Below are positions 35,888 to 44,805 of a stretch of DNA of 64,000 nt, piece after piece; within the stretch, counting starts at the first letter, position 1, and each line of letters begins with the position of its first letter. Below the pieces are notes generated by a model. The model worked only from the letters and a program-made list of their open reading frames with translations, was not told where the DNA came from and searched no databases. The position numbers were made by a program, and so were the translations under genes. This DNA comes from Candidatus Methanophagaceae archaeon (lineage in GTDB: Archaea; Halobacteriota; Syntropharchaeia; Alkanophagales; Methanospirareceae), in the NCBI GenBank assembly GCA_003194435.1, contig PQXC01000010.1:17618-81617 (forward strand). The letters are read 5' to 3'.

Positions 35888-37228
35888 TTATTCACGAAAC
35901 TTCTTCCATGATATAGCGGTGCGCCACATTACAGTCATATTTGTCATTAAAGCAATGATGAAGAGAGAAAAAAACACGGAAATGGGATGTATGTAGCTGA
36001 GCACGCCGCCCATGAAAAGTATAAATAGCCTGAGGTCCCTATTGCCTTTATGTCGATAATTCAAATCGGCTATCGCTCTTGCAGCGGTATAACTAACCAT
36101 CAAACTTCCTATAATAGCCAATGTGGAGGTAAAAATAATAGTTAAAGGAGCTAAGTAAAATCCAAACATCTTCGTTACCATCAGGTAATAAAACATTCCA
36201 AGTAGTATAATAGCATCTGCATACCTATCTAAGACAGCGTCAGTAAAACCTCCAATACTTGTGCTCATCTTCTTAAGCCTCGCTATTTCTCCATCACAAC
36301 CATCCAGTATACTTGATAATTGAATGAAAATCCCGCCTGCAATTGGATGTGATAAGAAAAAAAGAATGGCACTCAGAGCAGCAACCGCGAAACTCAATAA
36401 AGATACCTGAGTTGGTGTAACTCCCTTATATAGTTTGAGAATGAGCGGAGTGAATATCCTGGTTGAGACTTTTCGGTTTATATGCCTCGATATGACACCA
36501 TCTGCTGGTTTACCGAGCGAGCTCAGTATCCGCTTCTCTGCGTATCTCAAACTCGCAGGTGTATCAATATCGCACCAGAATCTGCCGTGTATATCAAGAA
36601 CCCCCAGCTCATCTGATTGTATCAACCGCTGAACCGCTCCTGTCAGCGCCGTATCTCCACTTGCAATTGCAGCACTCAACGCGTTAAATATCGCAGGTGT
36701 GCAATAGAATATGCCACAGTCAATCGCATTGTACTCCTTTAGCCCCTTACCTATACGCTTTGGTCTCTCTCCTACTACAAGCAGTTTCGTGGCGTCCGCA
36801 AGGTCAAATACGTTCTCAGGTCTATCCACGCACAGTATGCACTTACCTGTACCAGGAGCATAACTCAGGAGCTGTTTCACAATCCCCGGCTCAAAGACAT
36901 GGTCACACATCAAAAGTATGAAATCCTCGTTATCCACCGCCTCTCTCGCCTTCCACACCGATAGCCCGTTTCCTTCGTCAAATTCCTCGTTCCGAACGAA
37001 TTTTATATTCACATCAGCATGAGTTTGAAATCGCGATTCCACATATCTCTTCACCTCTTCGCTTCTATACCCAACGGCGATTACAAAATCGGTTATTCCA
37101 CATTCTTTCAGCGATAATATCGCTCGCTCAATGACTGTGAGACCGAGCAAAGGAGTAAGAGGCTTTGGCGCGCTTATCGCAGCAGAGAGTCGCTCGCCTT
37201 TTCCCGCTGCCAGTATCACCGCTTTCAT
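35888..37228 (-). CDS. Bifunctional inositol-phosphate cytidylyltransferase / di-myo-inositol-phosphate-phosphate synthase
   Basis: Residues 1-235 are a sugar-nucleotide transferase domain (KAVILAAGKGERLSAAISAP, and IVAxGYRSEEV-type strand). Residues about 245-446 are a membrane CDP-alcohol phosphatidyltransferase with DGCDGEIAR at the motif DG-x2-AR-x8-G-x3-D-x3-D, complete here. This exact fusion is known in Archaeoglobus and other thermophiles, where it makes the phosphorylated precursor of the osmolyte/thermoprotectant di-myo-inositol phosphate. Other CDP-alcohol products cannot be excluded. Length is 446 residues. Confidence 0.78.
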   Translation of the reverse strand: MKAVILAAGKGERLSAAISAPKPLTPLLGLTVIERAILSLKECGITDFVIAVGYRSEEVKRYVESRFQTHADVNIKFVRNEEFDEGNGLSVWKAREAVDNEDFILLMCDHVFEPGIVKQLLSYAPGTGKCILCVDRPENVFDLADATKLLVVGERPKRIGKGLKEYNAIDCGIFYCTPAIFNALSAAIASGDTALTGAVQRLIQSDELGVLDIHGRFWCDIDTPASLRYAEKRILSSLGKPADGVISRHINRKVSTRIFTPLILKLYKGVTPTQVSLLSFAVAALSAILFFLSHPIAGGIFIQLSSILDGCDGEIARLKKMSTSIGGFTDAVLDRYADAIILLGMFYYLMVTKMFGFYLAPLTIIFTSTLAIIGSLMVSYTAARAIADLNYRHKGNRDLRLFILFMGGVLSYIHPISVFFSLFIIALMTNMTVMWRTAISWKKFRE

Positions 37229-37299
37229 TCCGGTATTTCATTTCATATTCCATCTTTTATTTTTTATCTTTGTTTTATTATCTTGTTAAGGGTGAGAAT

Positions 37300-38460
37300 A
37301 TGGTGATGGAACTGGAAAGAGAGAAGGTACTGAGTGCGATTTACCACTGTGTGAAGTGCAAGTTGTGTAGCATTGCGAGTTTTCATCCGGGCGATGAATG
37401 GCTGCCGTTATGCCCCAGCGGGCAATATTACGGCTATCAGGCGTTTTACGCACCGGGCAAGATGGAGATTTTTCGTGCGATATTGGAGGGAGAGATAACC
37501 GAGCCATCGGAGGGGCTACTGAACGCGATATATGCCTGCACGGTATGCGGAGCGTGTTACGAGAAGTGCAAGCAGATAACGAACGTGGAGCTGGGCGCAC
37601 CGGAACTGTTTGAAGCGATGCGGCACGAGATGGCGACCAAGGGCTGGATTCTTGATGAGCACAGGGCTATTGTAGCGAAGATAAAAGAAACGAGGAATGC
37701 GTATGGCGAGAAATACAAATATGATGCGAAATCAACCGACAGTAATGCCGATGTCCTCTATTATATCGGCTGCACTGCACGATACAGAGTGCCTGAGATT
37801 GCAGATGCCATGCTCGCAATCTTCAATAAACTGGGTATAAAATATCAGGTGATGGATGAGGAATGGTGCTGTGGCTCGGTATTATTCAGAACGGGACAGG
37901 TAGAGGCGGCGGAGGAGCTCGTGGCGCACAACGTTGAAGAGATAAAGAAGAGTGGTGCAAAGACCGTTGTTTTTACTTGCCCTGGCTGTATGAAGACTTT
38001 CAAGAATAATTATCCTGATATGGGTGTTGAACTGGTGCATGCTACGGAGTTTTTAGCACGGCGATTGGGGAATGGTATGAACCTGAATAAGGGCGATATG
38101 AAGGTGGCTTATCATGACCCTTGTCATTTAGGCAGGGATTTGGACATATATGACGAGCCAAGAGCGGTTCTGAGCGAAGTGGCAGAGATAAAGTCAATGA
38201 AGCGCGAGAGGGAGCAGGCATGGTGCTGTGGGTCTGGTGGCGGCGTGAAGTCCGCTTATGATGGGTTCGCACTGTGGTGTGCTACCGAACGACTGAAAGA
38301 GGCGAGAGAAGCAGGTGCTGAGGCACTTGTGAGTGCGTGCCCGTTCTGTAAACGGAATTTGAGAGAGGCGGCAGAGAAAGAGGGGAAGGGAACGAGAGTG
38401 TATGATGTTGTGGAGCTTGTGAATAAGGGATTAGCCGCGGGCAAAAGCAATAACTTTTAA
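37300..38460 (+). CDS. HdrD/GlpC-like iron-sulfur protein with two CCG domains
   Basis: The 386-residue protein has N-terminal [4Fe-4S] motifs (CVKCKLC near residue 16, CTVCGACYEKC near 86) and two CCG domains: EEWCCGSVLFRTG with FTCPGCMKTF, then YHDPCHLG with AWCCGSGGG and CPFCKRN. Such proteins pass electrons to a disulfide or quinone. It is followed 32 bases later by an FAD-linked dehydrogenase, the usual partner in lactate/glycolate oxidation complexes. I chose the ATG at 37300 because a GGTGAG site precedes it. A longer frame from 37165 overlaps the start of the upstream minus-strand gene. Confidence 0.88.
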   Translation: MVMELEREKVLSAIYHCVKCKLCSIASFHPGDEWLPLCPSGQYYGYQAFYAPGKMEIFRAILEGEITEPSEGLLNAIYACTVCGACYEKCKQITNVELGAPELFEAMRHEMATKGWILDEHRAIVAKIKETRNAYGEKYKYDAKSTDSNADVLYYIGCTARYRVPEIADAMLAIFNKLGIKYQVMDEEWCCGSVLFRTGQVEAAEELVAHNVEEIKKSGAKTVVFTCPGCMKTFKNNYPDMGVELVHATEFLARRLGNGMNLNKGDMKVAYHDPCHLGRDLDIYDEPRAVLSEVAEIKSMKREREQAWCCGSGGGVKSAYDGFALWCATERLKEAREAGAEALVSACPFCKRNLREAAEKEGKGTRVYDVVELVNKGLAAGKSNNF

Positions 38461-38492
38461 ATACGCTCACACCCTGATTTTAGGTTAAAGAA

Positions 38493-39911
38493 ATGGGAAT
38501 GAGATTGATAGAGGAATTGAGAGCGATAGTGGGCGAGGAGAACGCCACAGATGATATAGCGATCTGTACTTCGTATTCGAGAGACCAGCACTGGCATTTC
38601 GTGCCTGCAAAGAATCCTGCATACGTTGTGCGACCAGGTAGTAAAGAAGAAGTGAGGCAGATTTTGATGCTTGCGAATCGTGAGAAGATACCGGTGATAC
38701 CTCACAGCACGGGAATAAATGTGCGTGGTCTGACAATCCCGGTTCACGATGGCAGTATCTTATTGGACCTGGGGCGAATGAATCGCATCATAGAGATAAA
38801 TCCAGAAATGAAGACCGCTACCGTGGAGCCAGGTGTGACTTTTGGCATGCTGTTTGAGCAAACGCGTAAGTATAAGTTGCGACCGGCATTTCCGGATGCA
38901 CCGCTTACCGTGAGCGTGCTGGTAAATTATTACCTGCGCGGGATATATCAGACCGCTGCGACTGATGGGCATGACCACACGATCTCGTATGAGATGATTC
39001 TACCGAATGGCGAGACGATAAAAACGGGCTCAAGAGCTCTCTCTAATATGCCTTACTTTAGATACGGCGTAGGTCCAGACTTTACCGGTATATTCTGCGC
39101 ACATCCCGGGACATGTGGTGTGGTAACCGAATTAACGGCGAAACTTTACAGGTTATATGACAACAGGAAAACATACTTCATCGGTTTTGACGATGTGAGC
39201 ACGCCACAGAAGTTCATTTATAATTTGATGTATGATGAACTGGCAGCAAGTATAAGGCTGGTGGACAATCAGAGCTGGTTAAAGGGGATATGTGGCACCT
39301 TTGATTATCCATACGAGGAGCTACCGAAATTCGTCCTGTGCGTGCTGATAGAGGGCATAGATGGCATATTTGAGGCAAAAGATAAGTTAGTGCGTGCGTA
39401 TATGAAGGAATCACACGGGAAGGTTCTGGAGTTGCCGCATGAATTCGCAACTACATTCAAGCATGAGAGTCTGGGAGGTGCAGAGAAGAGCTGTATGGTC
39501 TTCGGCTTGGAGGGTAAGGGTAATTACCACTGCATCGGGTTCTATGGACCGTTGAAGCTGGCTACGCGATATTATGAAGCGCATGAAAAGACGGCTTTGG
39601 AGGTTGGAATCCCCGCGAACAATGTCCATTTCTATCTCGACCCGATATCCAGTTTCCACGGTCAGCTATGCTACTTCGAGCTTGACATATTTTATGATGG
39701 TAGCGACCCCGAATTCGGTGCGAAGTTGAGGTCTTACAATGATAAGCAGTTCCATAAATTGTTGGATATAGGAATCTATGGCTGGTTCAGACCTTATGCG
39801 GGAATAATAGAACCCACAGTGGAACGAATAGGGTATCTTTCGGAGGTATGGAAGAAGTTTCTCAGGGTTATTGACCCGAACGGGATAATGAACCGTGGGA
39901 AGCTGTTCTAA
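38493..39911 (+). CDS. FAD-binding oxidoreductase (GlcD/vanillyl-alcohol-oxidase family)
   Basis: The 472-residue flavoenzyme has the PCMH-type FAD domain: VVRPGSKEEVRQILMLANRE, then VIPHSTGINVRG and ATVEPGVTFGMLFEQ (residues 45-130), and a C-terminal substrate domain ending PNGIMNRGKLF. The family oxidises 2-hydroxy acids, phenolic alcohols or alkyl-glycerol compounds. The VAO-type C-terminal end is like 4-cresol dehydrogenase. Electrons probably go to the HdrD-like protein encoded upstream. The substrate cannot be read from the sequence. Confidence 0.85.
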   Translation: MGMRLIEELRAIVGEENATDDIAICTSYSRDQHWHFVPAKNPAYVVRPGSKEEVRQILMLANREKIPVIPHSTGINVRGLTIPVHDGSILLDLGRMNRIIEINPEMKTATVEPGVTFGMLFEQTRKYKLRPAFPDAPLTVSVLVNYYLRGIYQTAATDGHDHTISYEMILPNGETIKTGSRALSNMPYFRYGVGPDFTGIFCAHPGTCGVVTELTAKLYRLYDNRKTYFIGFDDVSTPQKFIYNLMYDELAASIRLVDNQSWLKGICGTFDYPYEELPKFVLCVLIEGIDGIFEAKDKLVRAYMKESHGKVLELPHEFATTFKHESLGGAEKSCMVFGLEGKGNYHCIGFYGPLKLATRYYEAHEKTALEVGIPANNVHFYLDPISSFHGQLCYFELDIFYDGSDPEFGAKLRSYNDKQFHKLLDIGIYGWFRPYAGIIEPTVERIGYLSEVWKKFLRVIDPNGIMNRGKLF

Positions 39912-39913
39912 AA

Positions 39914-40090
39914 TCAAAAACCATATACTACGTTTACCGATCCACCACATTCTGGGATAGGGAATCGAAAAAACGGCGGAAGAGATCAACCTATCTTGAT
40001 AAACTCGATAAAGAGCGCGGTTTAATCAGCAGCAAGAAGGGGATTCCGCGTTTTCGACCTAAGAGCATGCTCAAAGAAGCGACTGGATGA
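39914..40090 (+). pseudogene. N-terminal transposase relic (IS1634/IS4-like)
   Basis: An open frame of 58 codons starting just after the dehydrogenase stop encodes YYVYRSTTFWDRESKKRRKR, then YLDKLDKERGLISSKKG. That resembles the N-terminus of transposases with a YVYESxSYWDKEKK start and a KLDxETGxxxPSK segment. There is no start codon and the frame stops before any catalytic part. I infer a decayed insertion sequence. The remainder of the gap, 40091-40180, holds AT-rich sequence with no gene. Confidence 0.5.
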
Positions 40091-40180
40091 GGGTCATTTG
40101 GTCCGGGACTTATGCTCATTATTTTTCCCTTTTCTTTACCCGCATCGAGACATGTGTTTGGTTTTGGTAATATTATAATA

Positions 40181-41362
40181 TTATAAGCCTGAAATGAACT
40201 TCCCAATGCGTTCTAAAGCCTCTTTTAACTCATATTCCGATACTGCATAGGAGCATCTTATGAAACCCTCGCCACACGCACCGAAGACATTACCCGGTAT
40301 CACAACCACCTTCTCTGTCATGAGTAACTGGCGTGCAAACTCTTCCGAAGTCAGTCCGGTATTAGCGATGTAAGGGAAGGCGTAAAATGCACCCTTCGGC
40401 TCGAAACAACTCAGCCCTATCTCCTTCAGACCACGTACCATCAGTCTCCTCCGTCTATTATAAGCGGCAACCATATCTTCAACTTCGGTACTGCATTTAA
40501 GTGCTTCTAAGGCAGCCATCTGCGCGGTAATCGGTGCACAGAGCATTATATACTGATGTATCTTCATCATCGCTCCTATAAGGTCCCTGGGTCCCATGGC
40601 ATACCCAATTCGCCAGCCAGTCATAGCATACGCCTTTGAGAAGCCATTAAGCAATATTGTGCGCTCTTTCATGCCGTTCAGTGATGCGAAGCATGTATGC
40701 TTGCCTTCGTAAGTCAGTTTGCCGTAGATTTCATCTGATATAACGAGCAAATCATGCTCGCTCGCTACATCTGCTATCTCTTCCAGGTCTTTACGCTCCA
40801 TTGTCGCACCTGTGGGGTTATTCGGGTAATTCAGGATCACCGCTTTCGTCTTATCTGTTATCTTCGTTTCCATCTTGTCTGCACGCAGTTTGAATCCGTC
40901 CCGCATCTCTGTATCCACACAGACGGGCGTTGCACCTGCGAATATCGTACAGGGCTTATAACTCACATAAGAAGGCTCATGCACAATCACCTCATCATTG
41001 GAGTTGAGAACGGCACGAAGCGCGATGTCAAGGGCTTCACTCACTCCCGTTGTTATGAGTATCTCATCCTCAGGGTCGTAATACACACCCGTCTCCCTGT
41101 ATGTATAATCAGATAGTGCCTGTCTCAGTTCTGATAGCCCCCAGTTGGATGTATAGGATGTGTAGCCCTTCTCAAGTGCAAATATACACGCCTCCCTTAT
41201 GCTCCATGGTGTTACGAAGTCGGGCTCACCAACACCTAAGGAGATTACATCATCCATACGCTGTGCGATGTCAAAGAATTCTCTTATCCCTGAACCTCTT
41301 ATCTGGCTCACCCTATCTGCTACTCTATTCTTCATCTTCGATGTTTTTGCGCTATGCCCCAT
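40181..41362 (-). CDS. Class I/II aminotransferase (aspartate aminotransferase family)
   Basis: The 393-residue PLP enzyme carries LGVGEPDFVTP near residue 42, the PLP-contacting ILNYPNNPTGAT near 167, the aspartate in VISDEIYGKLTY near 197 and the Schiff-base lysine in GFSKAYAMTGWRIGY near 230, and the C-terminal GFIRCSYA arginine region. The family transfers amino groups between aspartate, aromatic amino acids or alanine and 2-oxoglutarate. The specific substrate is not fixed by these motifs. It starts divergently from nothing nearby; 41363-41481 is non-coding. Confidence 0.9.
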   Translation of the reverse strand: MGHSAKTSKMKNRVADRVSQIRGSGIREFFDIAQRMDDVISLGVGEPDFVTPWSIREACIFALEKGYTSYTSNWGLSELRQALSDYTYRETGVYYDPEDEILITTGVSEALDIALRAVLNSNDEVIVHEPSYVSYKPCTIFAGATPVCVDTEMRDGFKLRADKMETKITDKTKAVILNYPNNPTGATMERKDLEEIADVASEHDLLVISDEIYGKLTYEGKHTCFASLNGMKERTILLNGFSKAYAMTGWRIGYAMGPRDLIGAMMKIHQYIMLCAPITAQMAALEALKCSTEVEDMVAAYNRRRRLMVRGLKEIGLSCFEPKGAFYAFPYIANTGLTSEEFARQLLMTEKVVVIPGNVFGACGEGFIRCSYAVSEYELKEALERIGKFISGL

Positions 41363-41481
41363 TCTTAATTTTATTTATGGGATGTTCTATTTAAAAGTTC
41401 ACTCCGTGTCCACCGAAGATACTGGGGAGATGACTTAAGACATCCTTTCCAGGCTGATACTCGCTAAAGCATTCTATTCTA

Positions 41482-42636
41482 CTAATATTTCTCCAATCTA
41501 TGCAGCACTGTTTCCAGCTCAATTCCGAGCCGGGTGGCAATCTCCTCCGCACTCAAACCCGCAGACCTCAAATCGTAAATTTTTTTCGTTTGCACAGCCT
41601 TCCTGCGCTTCCTTTCTGCAATTTCACGAATTGCTGCGATGTCTGCCGGCTTCGTCTCAACAAGACCTTTCGCCTCAATCGCTGCAAACACGCTTTTCCC
41701 TCGCTCTGTCCTCACTATGACCGTTGAGAATCCATCTGGAGAGCCGTCGCAACCCACAGAAATATCCGCAAGCTCGTTTGTGTAATCTGAACAGAGCAAG
41801 CAGTGGCGAGGAACCCACTTCTTCACTTCTGTTATCGGAATTGAGAGTGTTTTGTCGCTGAATACGAGCATTGCATCCTCTGTCACGCTGAACTTACGCA
41901 CTTCAGCGATAGAACCCTCGCCCAAAACGCCCTCAACATAGTTTCTCAACGGGAGATATTCGTAATTTTCCCTGCAGAAGAGCCCTATTGTGAGAGAAAT
42001 GGCGGGTGCGAGCTCAAATTTTGTGTGTTGCATGTGTCTTAACGCTCTCGTGTGGCAAGGAAGACCGACGATGCAAATACTGTCAAGATATTCTTCAAGA
42101 ACCGCATCACGAACGAGCATTAAATTGGGTGAGATGCCGAACTTTGTGCGTGCAGATGCTATTACATCATCAAAATTCTTTGCAACTCTTGGAAAAGGCT
42201 CCCAAAATCCTTCCCTCATACCTGCAACTATTGCACCATCTATGCTTTTCTGCTCAAAAAGATGCTTAAGAATAGTTGAAACCACGCCACCGTCCTGAGC
42301 GTTCTCGAGAATTCTTTCATCTTTTGACTTCGCAGCAAGTATGCGACTGAAAATGCCAAGCGGCTCTTCCTCCATGCGCCGTTTTCTTCCGAGGACTTCT
42401 TCTTCAAGCAGTCCTTCCTCCTCCTGCAGCTTTGGAACATAACAGGCGTCGTAGCAGAGTGAGCATTCCTCGCATGCCGCCTTCTTCTCTCGCCTTAAAG
42501 GCTCATCTGCCCACTCAAGATGGCGAAGCAGGCATGCCGAGACGCAGGCGCCGCAAAATGTGCAGAGCTTTCGGTCTACCACCTCAGAACGCAACCTCTC
42601 GTAACCGGGCATCTCCCCTCTTTTCATACTCTTCAT
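41482..42636 (-). CDS. FrhB/FdhB-like F420-reducing subunit homolog with HTH tail
   Basis: The N-terminus has two cysteine clusters (CTFCGACVSACLL and CEECSLCYDACYVP) for iron-sulfur centres. The central part (ENAQDGGVVSTILKHLFEQK near residue 120, VGLPCHTRALRHM near 200) is the FrhB/FdhB family that reduces F420 with FAD. The last about 45 residues contain SAEEIATRLGIELETVLHRL, a helix-turn-helix-like sequence that is unusual for this family. I chose ATG 42636 because GAGGAG precedes it; a TTG at 42699 would add 21 residues. It is divergent from the aldehyde ferredoxin oxidoreductase, with which it may cooperate. Confidence 0.8.
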   Translation of the reverse strand: MKSMKRGEMPGYERLRSEVVDRKLCTFCGACVSACLLRHLEWADEPLRREKKAACEECSLCYDACYVPKLQEEEGLLEEEVLGRKRRMEEEPLGIFSRILAAKSKDERILENAQDGGVVSTILKHLFEQKSIDGAIVAGMREGFWEPFPRVAKNFDDVIASARTKFGISPNLMLVRDAVLEEYLDSICIVGLPCHTRALRHMQHTKFELAPAISLTIGLFCRENYEYLPLRNYVEGVLGEGSIAEVRKFSVTEDAMLVFSDKTLSIPITEVKKWVPRHCLLCSDYTNELADISVGCDGSPDGFSTVIVRTERGKSVFAAIEAKGLVETKPADIAAIREIAERKRRKAVQTKKIYDLRSAGLSAEEIATRLGIELETVLHRLEKY

Positions 42637-42817
42637 CCCATCCACGCTCCTCACTTCCCTATTTCGCTGCTTCTTTCCATATTTTATTTCCCCGTCCAAA
42701 TCACAAATATATTTCTATATCTTCATCTTCCGGCGAGAGAATTGTGCCACAATGCAATAAAAAATGAAATCGAAAAATATTTAATTAGGAGGTAAATAAA
42801 TATAAATCTTGATAAAA

Positions 42818-44629
42818 ATGCCAGGAAAGATATTAAGAATAGACCTGACCTCGGAGAGGTTTGAGGAAGAGGAGATAGAGGAGGAGACAAGACGGAAATT
42901 CTTAGGTGGGAGAGGACTTGGAGCGAAGATTTTATACGATGAGCTTCCTGCTGGAACGGACCCTTTTTCCGCAGAAAACATCGTTGTGATCGCGACTGGA
43001 CCTTTGACCGGGACGAAAACGCCGAGCAGTGGACGGCATGTTGTGGTCTCAAAGAGTCCAGCGACAGGAGGCATAACGTTTTCGAGTTCTGGTGGAACCT
43101 GGGCTGTTGAGCTTCGTAAGGCAGGATACGACGCAATAGTGATAAAAGGAAAAGCGGATAAGCCGACTTATTTGTGGATAAATGATGGGAATGTGGAGTT
43201 CAGGGATGCGAGCAAATACTGGGGCAAGCTTGTGATTGATGTGGATGATGGGATAAGAGGGGAGACCGATGAGGAAGCAAAAGTGTTGCAGATAGGCATT
43301 GCGGGCGAGAAGAAGTCGTATACGGCGGCGATAATGAACGAGAAGTATAGAGCCGCGGGTAGAACGGGTTTAGGTGCAGTTCTGGGGAGCAAGAACCTGA
43401 GAGCAATCGCTGTTAGGGGCACGAAGGAGATAGAAGTCGCTAACTCTGTTGCATTGCGACGAGCGGCGGACAAGGCGCTGAAGATAATCTCGGAGAACCC
43501 CGTAACGAAGGAAGGTGGAGGGCTAAACTCATACGGAACAGCGGTGCTTACCAATATCATCAATGCTTCGGGGATTTATCCCACGAGGAACTTCCAGACC
43601 GGTGTGTTTCCAGATGCTGAGAAGATATCGGGTGAGAGAATGGCGGAGACGATTTTTGTGAGGACGACTGCGTGTCATGAATGCCCAATGGAATGTGGGA
43701 GATGGATAAAGATAGAAGGGGGTAAATATGCGGGATTAGAAGGAGAAAGTCTTGAATATGAGACGACATGGGCATTCGGTGGGCAATGCGGCGTGAACGA
43801 GCTGGATGCGCTCGCGAAGGTGAACTATATATGTAACGAATATGGACTGGACACGATTTCCGTGGGCAACACCATAGGATTTGCGATGGAACTCTTTGAG
43901 AGAGGAATAATAACGAAGGATGACGTTGGTTTTGAACTGAAATTCGGTGATGCGGATGCGATGGTGAAGATGACGGAACTGATAGCGAAGCGAGAAGGAT
44001 TTGGTGATGTCCTCGCCGACGGCACGAGGAAAGCAGCAGAGAGGATAGGTAAAGGTTCGGATTATTATGCGATGCAGGTGAAAGGACTTGAGATTCCTGC
44101 ATACGACCCGAGAGGGGCGATGGGCATAGGGTTGAATTTCGCTACTGCGAACCGTGGAGGCTGTCACGTCAGCGGATATACGATTGCGGCAGAGATAGTA
44201 GGGTCGCCGCTGAAGGTTGACCCGTTTGATGCGAGCGAAGATAAGGTGGACCTGACGATATTGTTCCAGAACTTAACTGCTGCGGTTGATTCCGCGTGTA
44301 ATTGTCTGTTCTTAACCTTCGCGATAGGCGCAGAGGAATATGCGGATATGATTGCCGCCGTCACGGGCTGGGAAGGCTATGGAACAGAAGAGTTTGTGAA
44401 GACCGGTGAGCGGATATTCGCACTGGAAAGGATGTTCAATAAGCGAGAAGGGTTCGGGAGGAAGGATGACACATTGCCTGAAAGACTGCTGAAGGAGCCG
44501 ATGCCTGGGGGTCCTGCAAAAGGAAAGGTGCATCCCTTAGAGGAGATGCTAAAGGTGTATTATAAGAAGCGGGGGTACGACGAAAACGGGCATCCAACTG
44601 AGGAGAAGTTGAATGAACTGGGGTTATAA
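42818..44629 (+). CDS. Aldehyde:ferredoxin oxidoreductase (tungsten/molybdenum-pterin)
   Basis: The roughly 603-residue enzyme oxidises aldehydes to acids with ferredoxin as acceptor. The N-terminal domain has KILRIDLTSERFEEE and FLGGRGLGAKILYDELP near residue 29. The [4Fe-4S] cysteines are in CHECPMECGRW near 285 and DSACNCLF near 490. Pterin-binding loops such as SGRHVVVSKSPATGG lie near 72. I chose the ATG at 42818; TTG 42809 lies between it and a GGAGGT site. The substrate class (acetaldehyde, aromatic, glyceraldehyde-3-P) is not identifiable. A poly-T tract follows the stop. Confidence 0.93.
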   Translation: MPGKILRIDLTSERFEEEEIEEETRRKFLGGRGLGAKILYDELPAGTDPFSAENIVVIATGPLTGTKTPSSGRHVVVSKSPATGGITFSSSGGTWAVELRKAGYDAIVIKGKADKPTYLWINDGNVEFRDASKYWGKLVIDVDDGIRGETDEEAKVLQIGIAGEKKSYTAAIMNEKYRAAGRTGLGAVLGSKNLRAIAVRGTKEIEVANSVALRRAADKALKIISENPVTKEGGGLNSYGTAVLTNIINASGIYPTRNFQTGVFPDAEKISGERMAETIFVRTTACHECPMECGRWIKIEGGKYAGLEGESLEYETTWAFGGQCGVNELDALAKVNYICNEYGLDTISVGNTIGFAMELFERGIITKDDVGFELKFGDADAMVKMTELIAKREGFGDVLADGTRKAAERIGKGSDYYAMQVKGLEIPAYDPRGAMGIGLNFATANRGGCHVSGYTIAAEIVGSPLKVDPFDASEDKVDLTILFQNLTAAVDSACNCLFLTFAIGAEEYADMIAAVTGWEGYGTEEFVKTGERIFALERMFNKREGFGRKDDTLPERLLKEPMPGGPAKGKVHPLEEMLKVYYKKRGYDENGHPTEEKLNELGL

Positions 44630-44630
44630 C

Positions 44631-44645
44631 CCCTTCTTTTTTATT
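44631..44645 (+). terminator. T-rich tract after the aldehyde oxidoreductase gene
   Basis: CCCTTCTTTTTTATT lies immediately after the TAA at 44627-44629. Runs of T are the main archaeal termination signal. No strong stem-loop is seen in front of it. Confidence 0.45.
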
Positions 44646-44651
44646 ATTAAC

Positions 44652-44758
44652 GAGGCTGTCCAACAATTCAAAAACGGAAGAAAAAGAAGGGCAAATAGGG
44701 CTTCAAATCCAAAAAGAAGCGATTTTTTTAGTGCCAAAAGCAATTGCGAGACAGCCTC
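44652..44758. mobile_element. MITE-like element with inverted repeats and 4-bp target duplication
   Basis: The 107-bp element begins GAGGCTGTCCAACAATT and ends, in reverse complement, GAGGCTGTCTCGCAATT: the outer 9 bases match exactly and 14 of 17 overall. TAAC flanks both ends (44648-44651 and 44759-44762) as a direct repeat, which is what insertion with a 4-bp target duplication would leave. It has no coding capacity. It lies directly after the AOR gene. Confidence 0.7.
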
Positions 44759-44805
44759 TAACCTTACCAAAAATATCATGATTCTTCACATTCTTCTTAT
44801 CATGT

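Noticed and set aside
37165..37299. Upstream extension of the HdrD-like gene from TTG 37165
   Set aside because: It would overlap the start of the divergent inositol-phosphate enzyme and encode a hydrophobic stretch not seen in the family; a good ribosome site precedes ATG 37300.
40165..40183. Palindromic TAATATTATAATATTATA near the end of the aminotransferase gene
   Set aside because: It overlaps the 3' end of a gene and is plain AT-rich sequence; no start codon is near it on either strand.
43560..44102. 180-residue minus-strand open frame inside the AOR gene
   Set aside because: It is antisense to conserved AOR sequence and S/H/P-rich, typical of a shadow frame.
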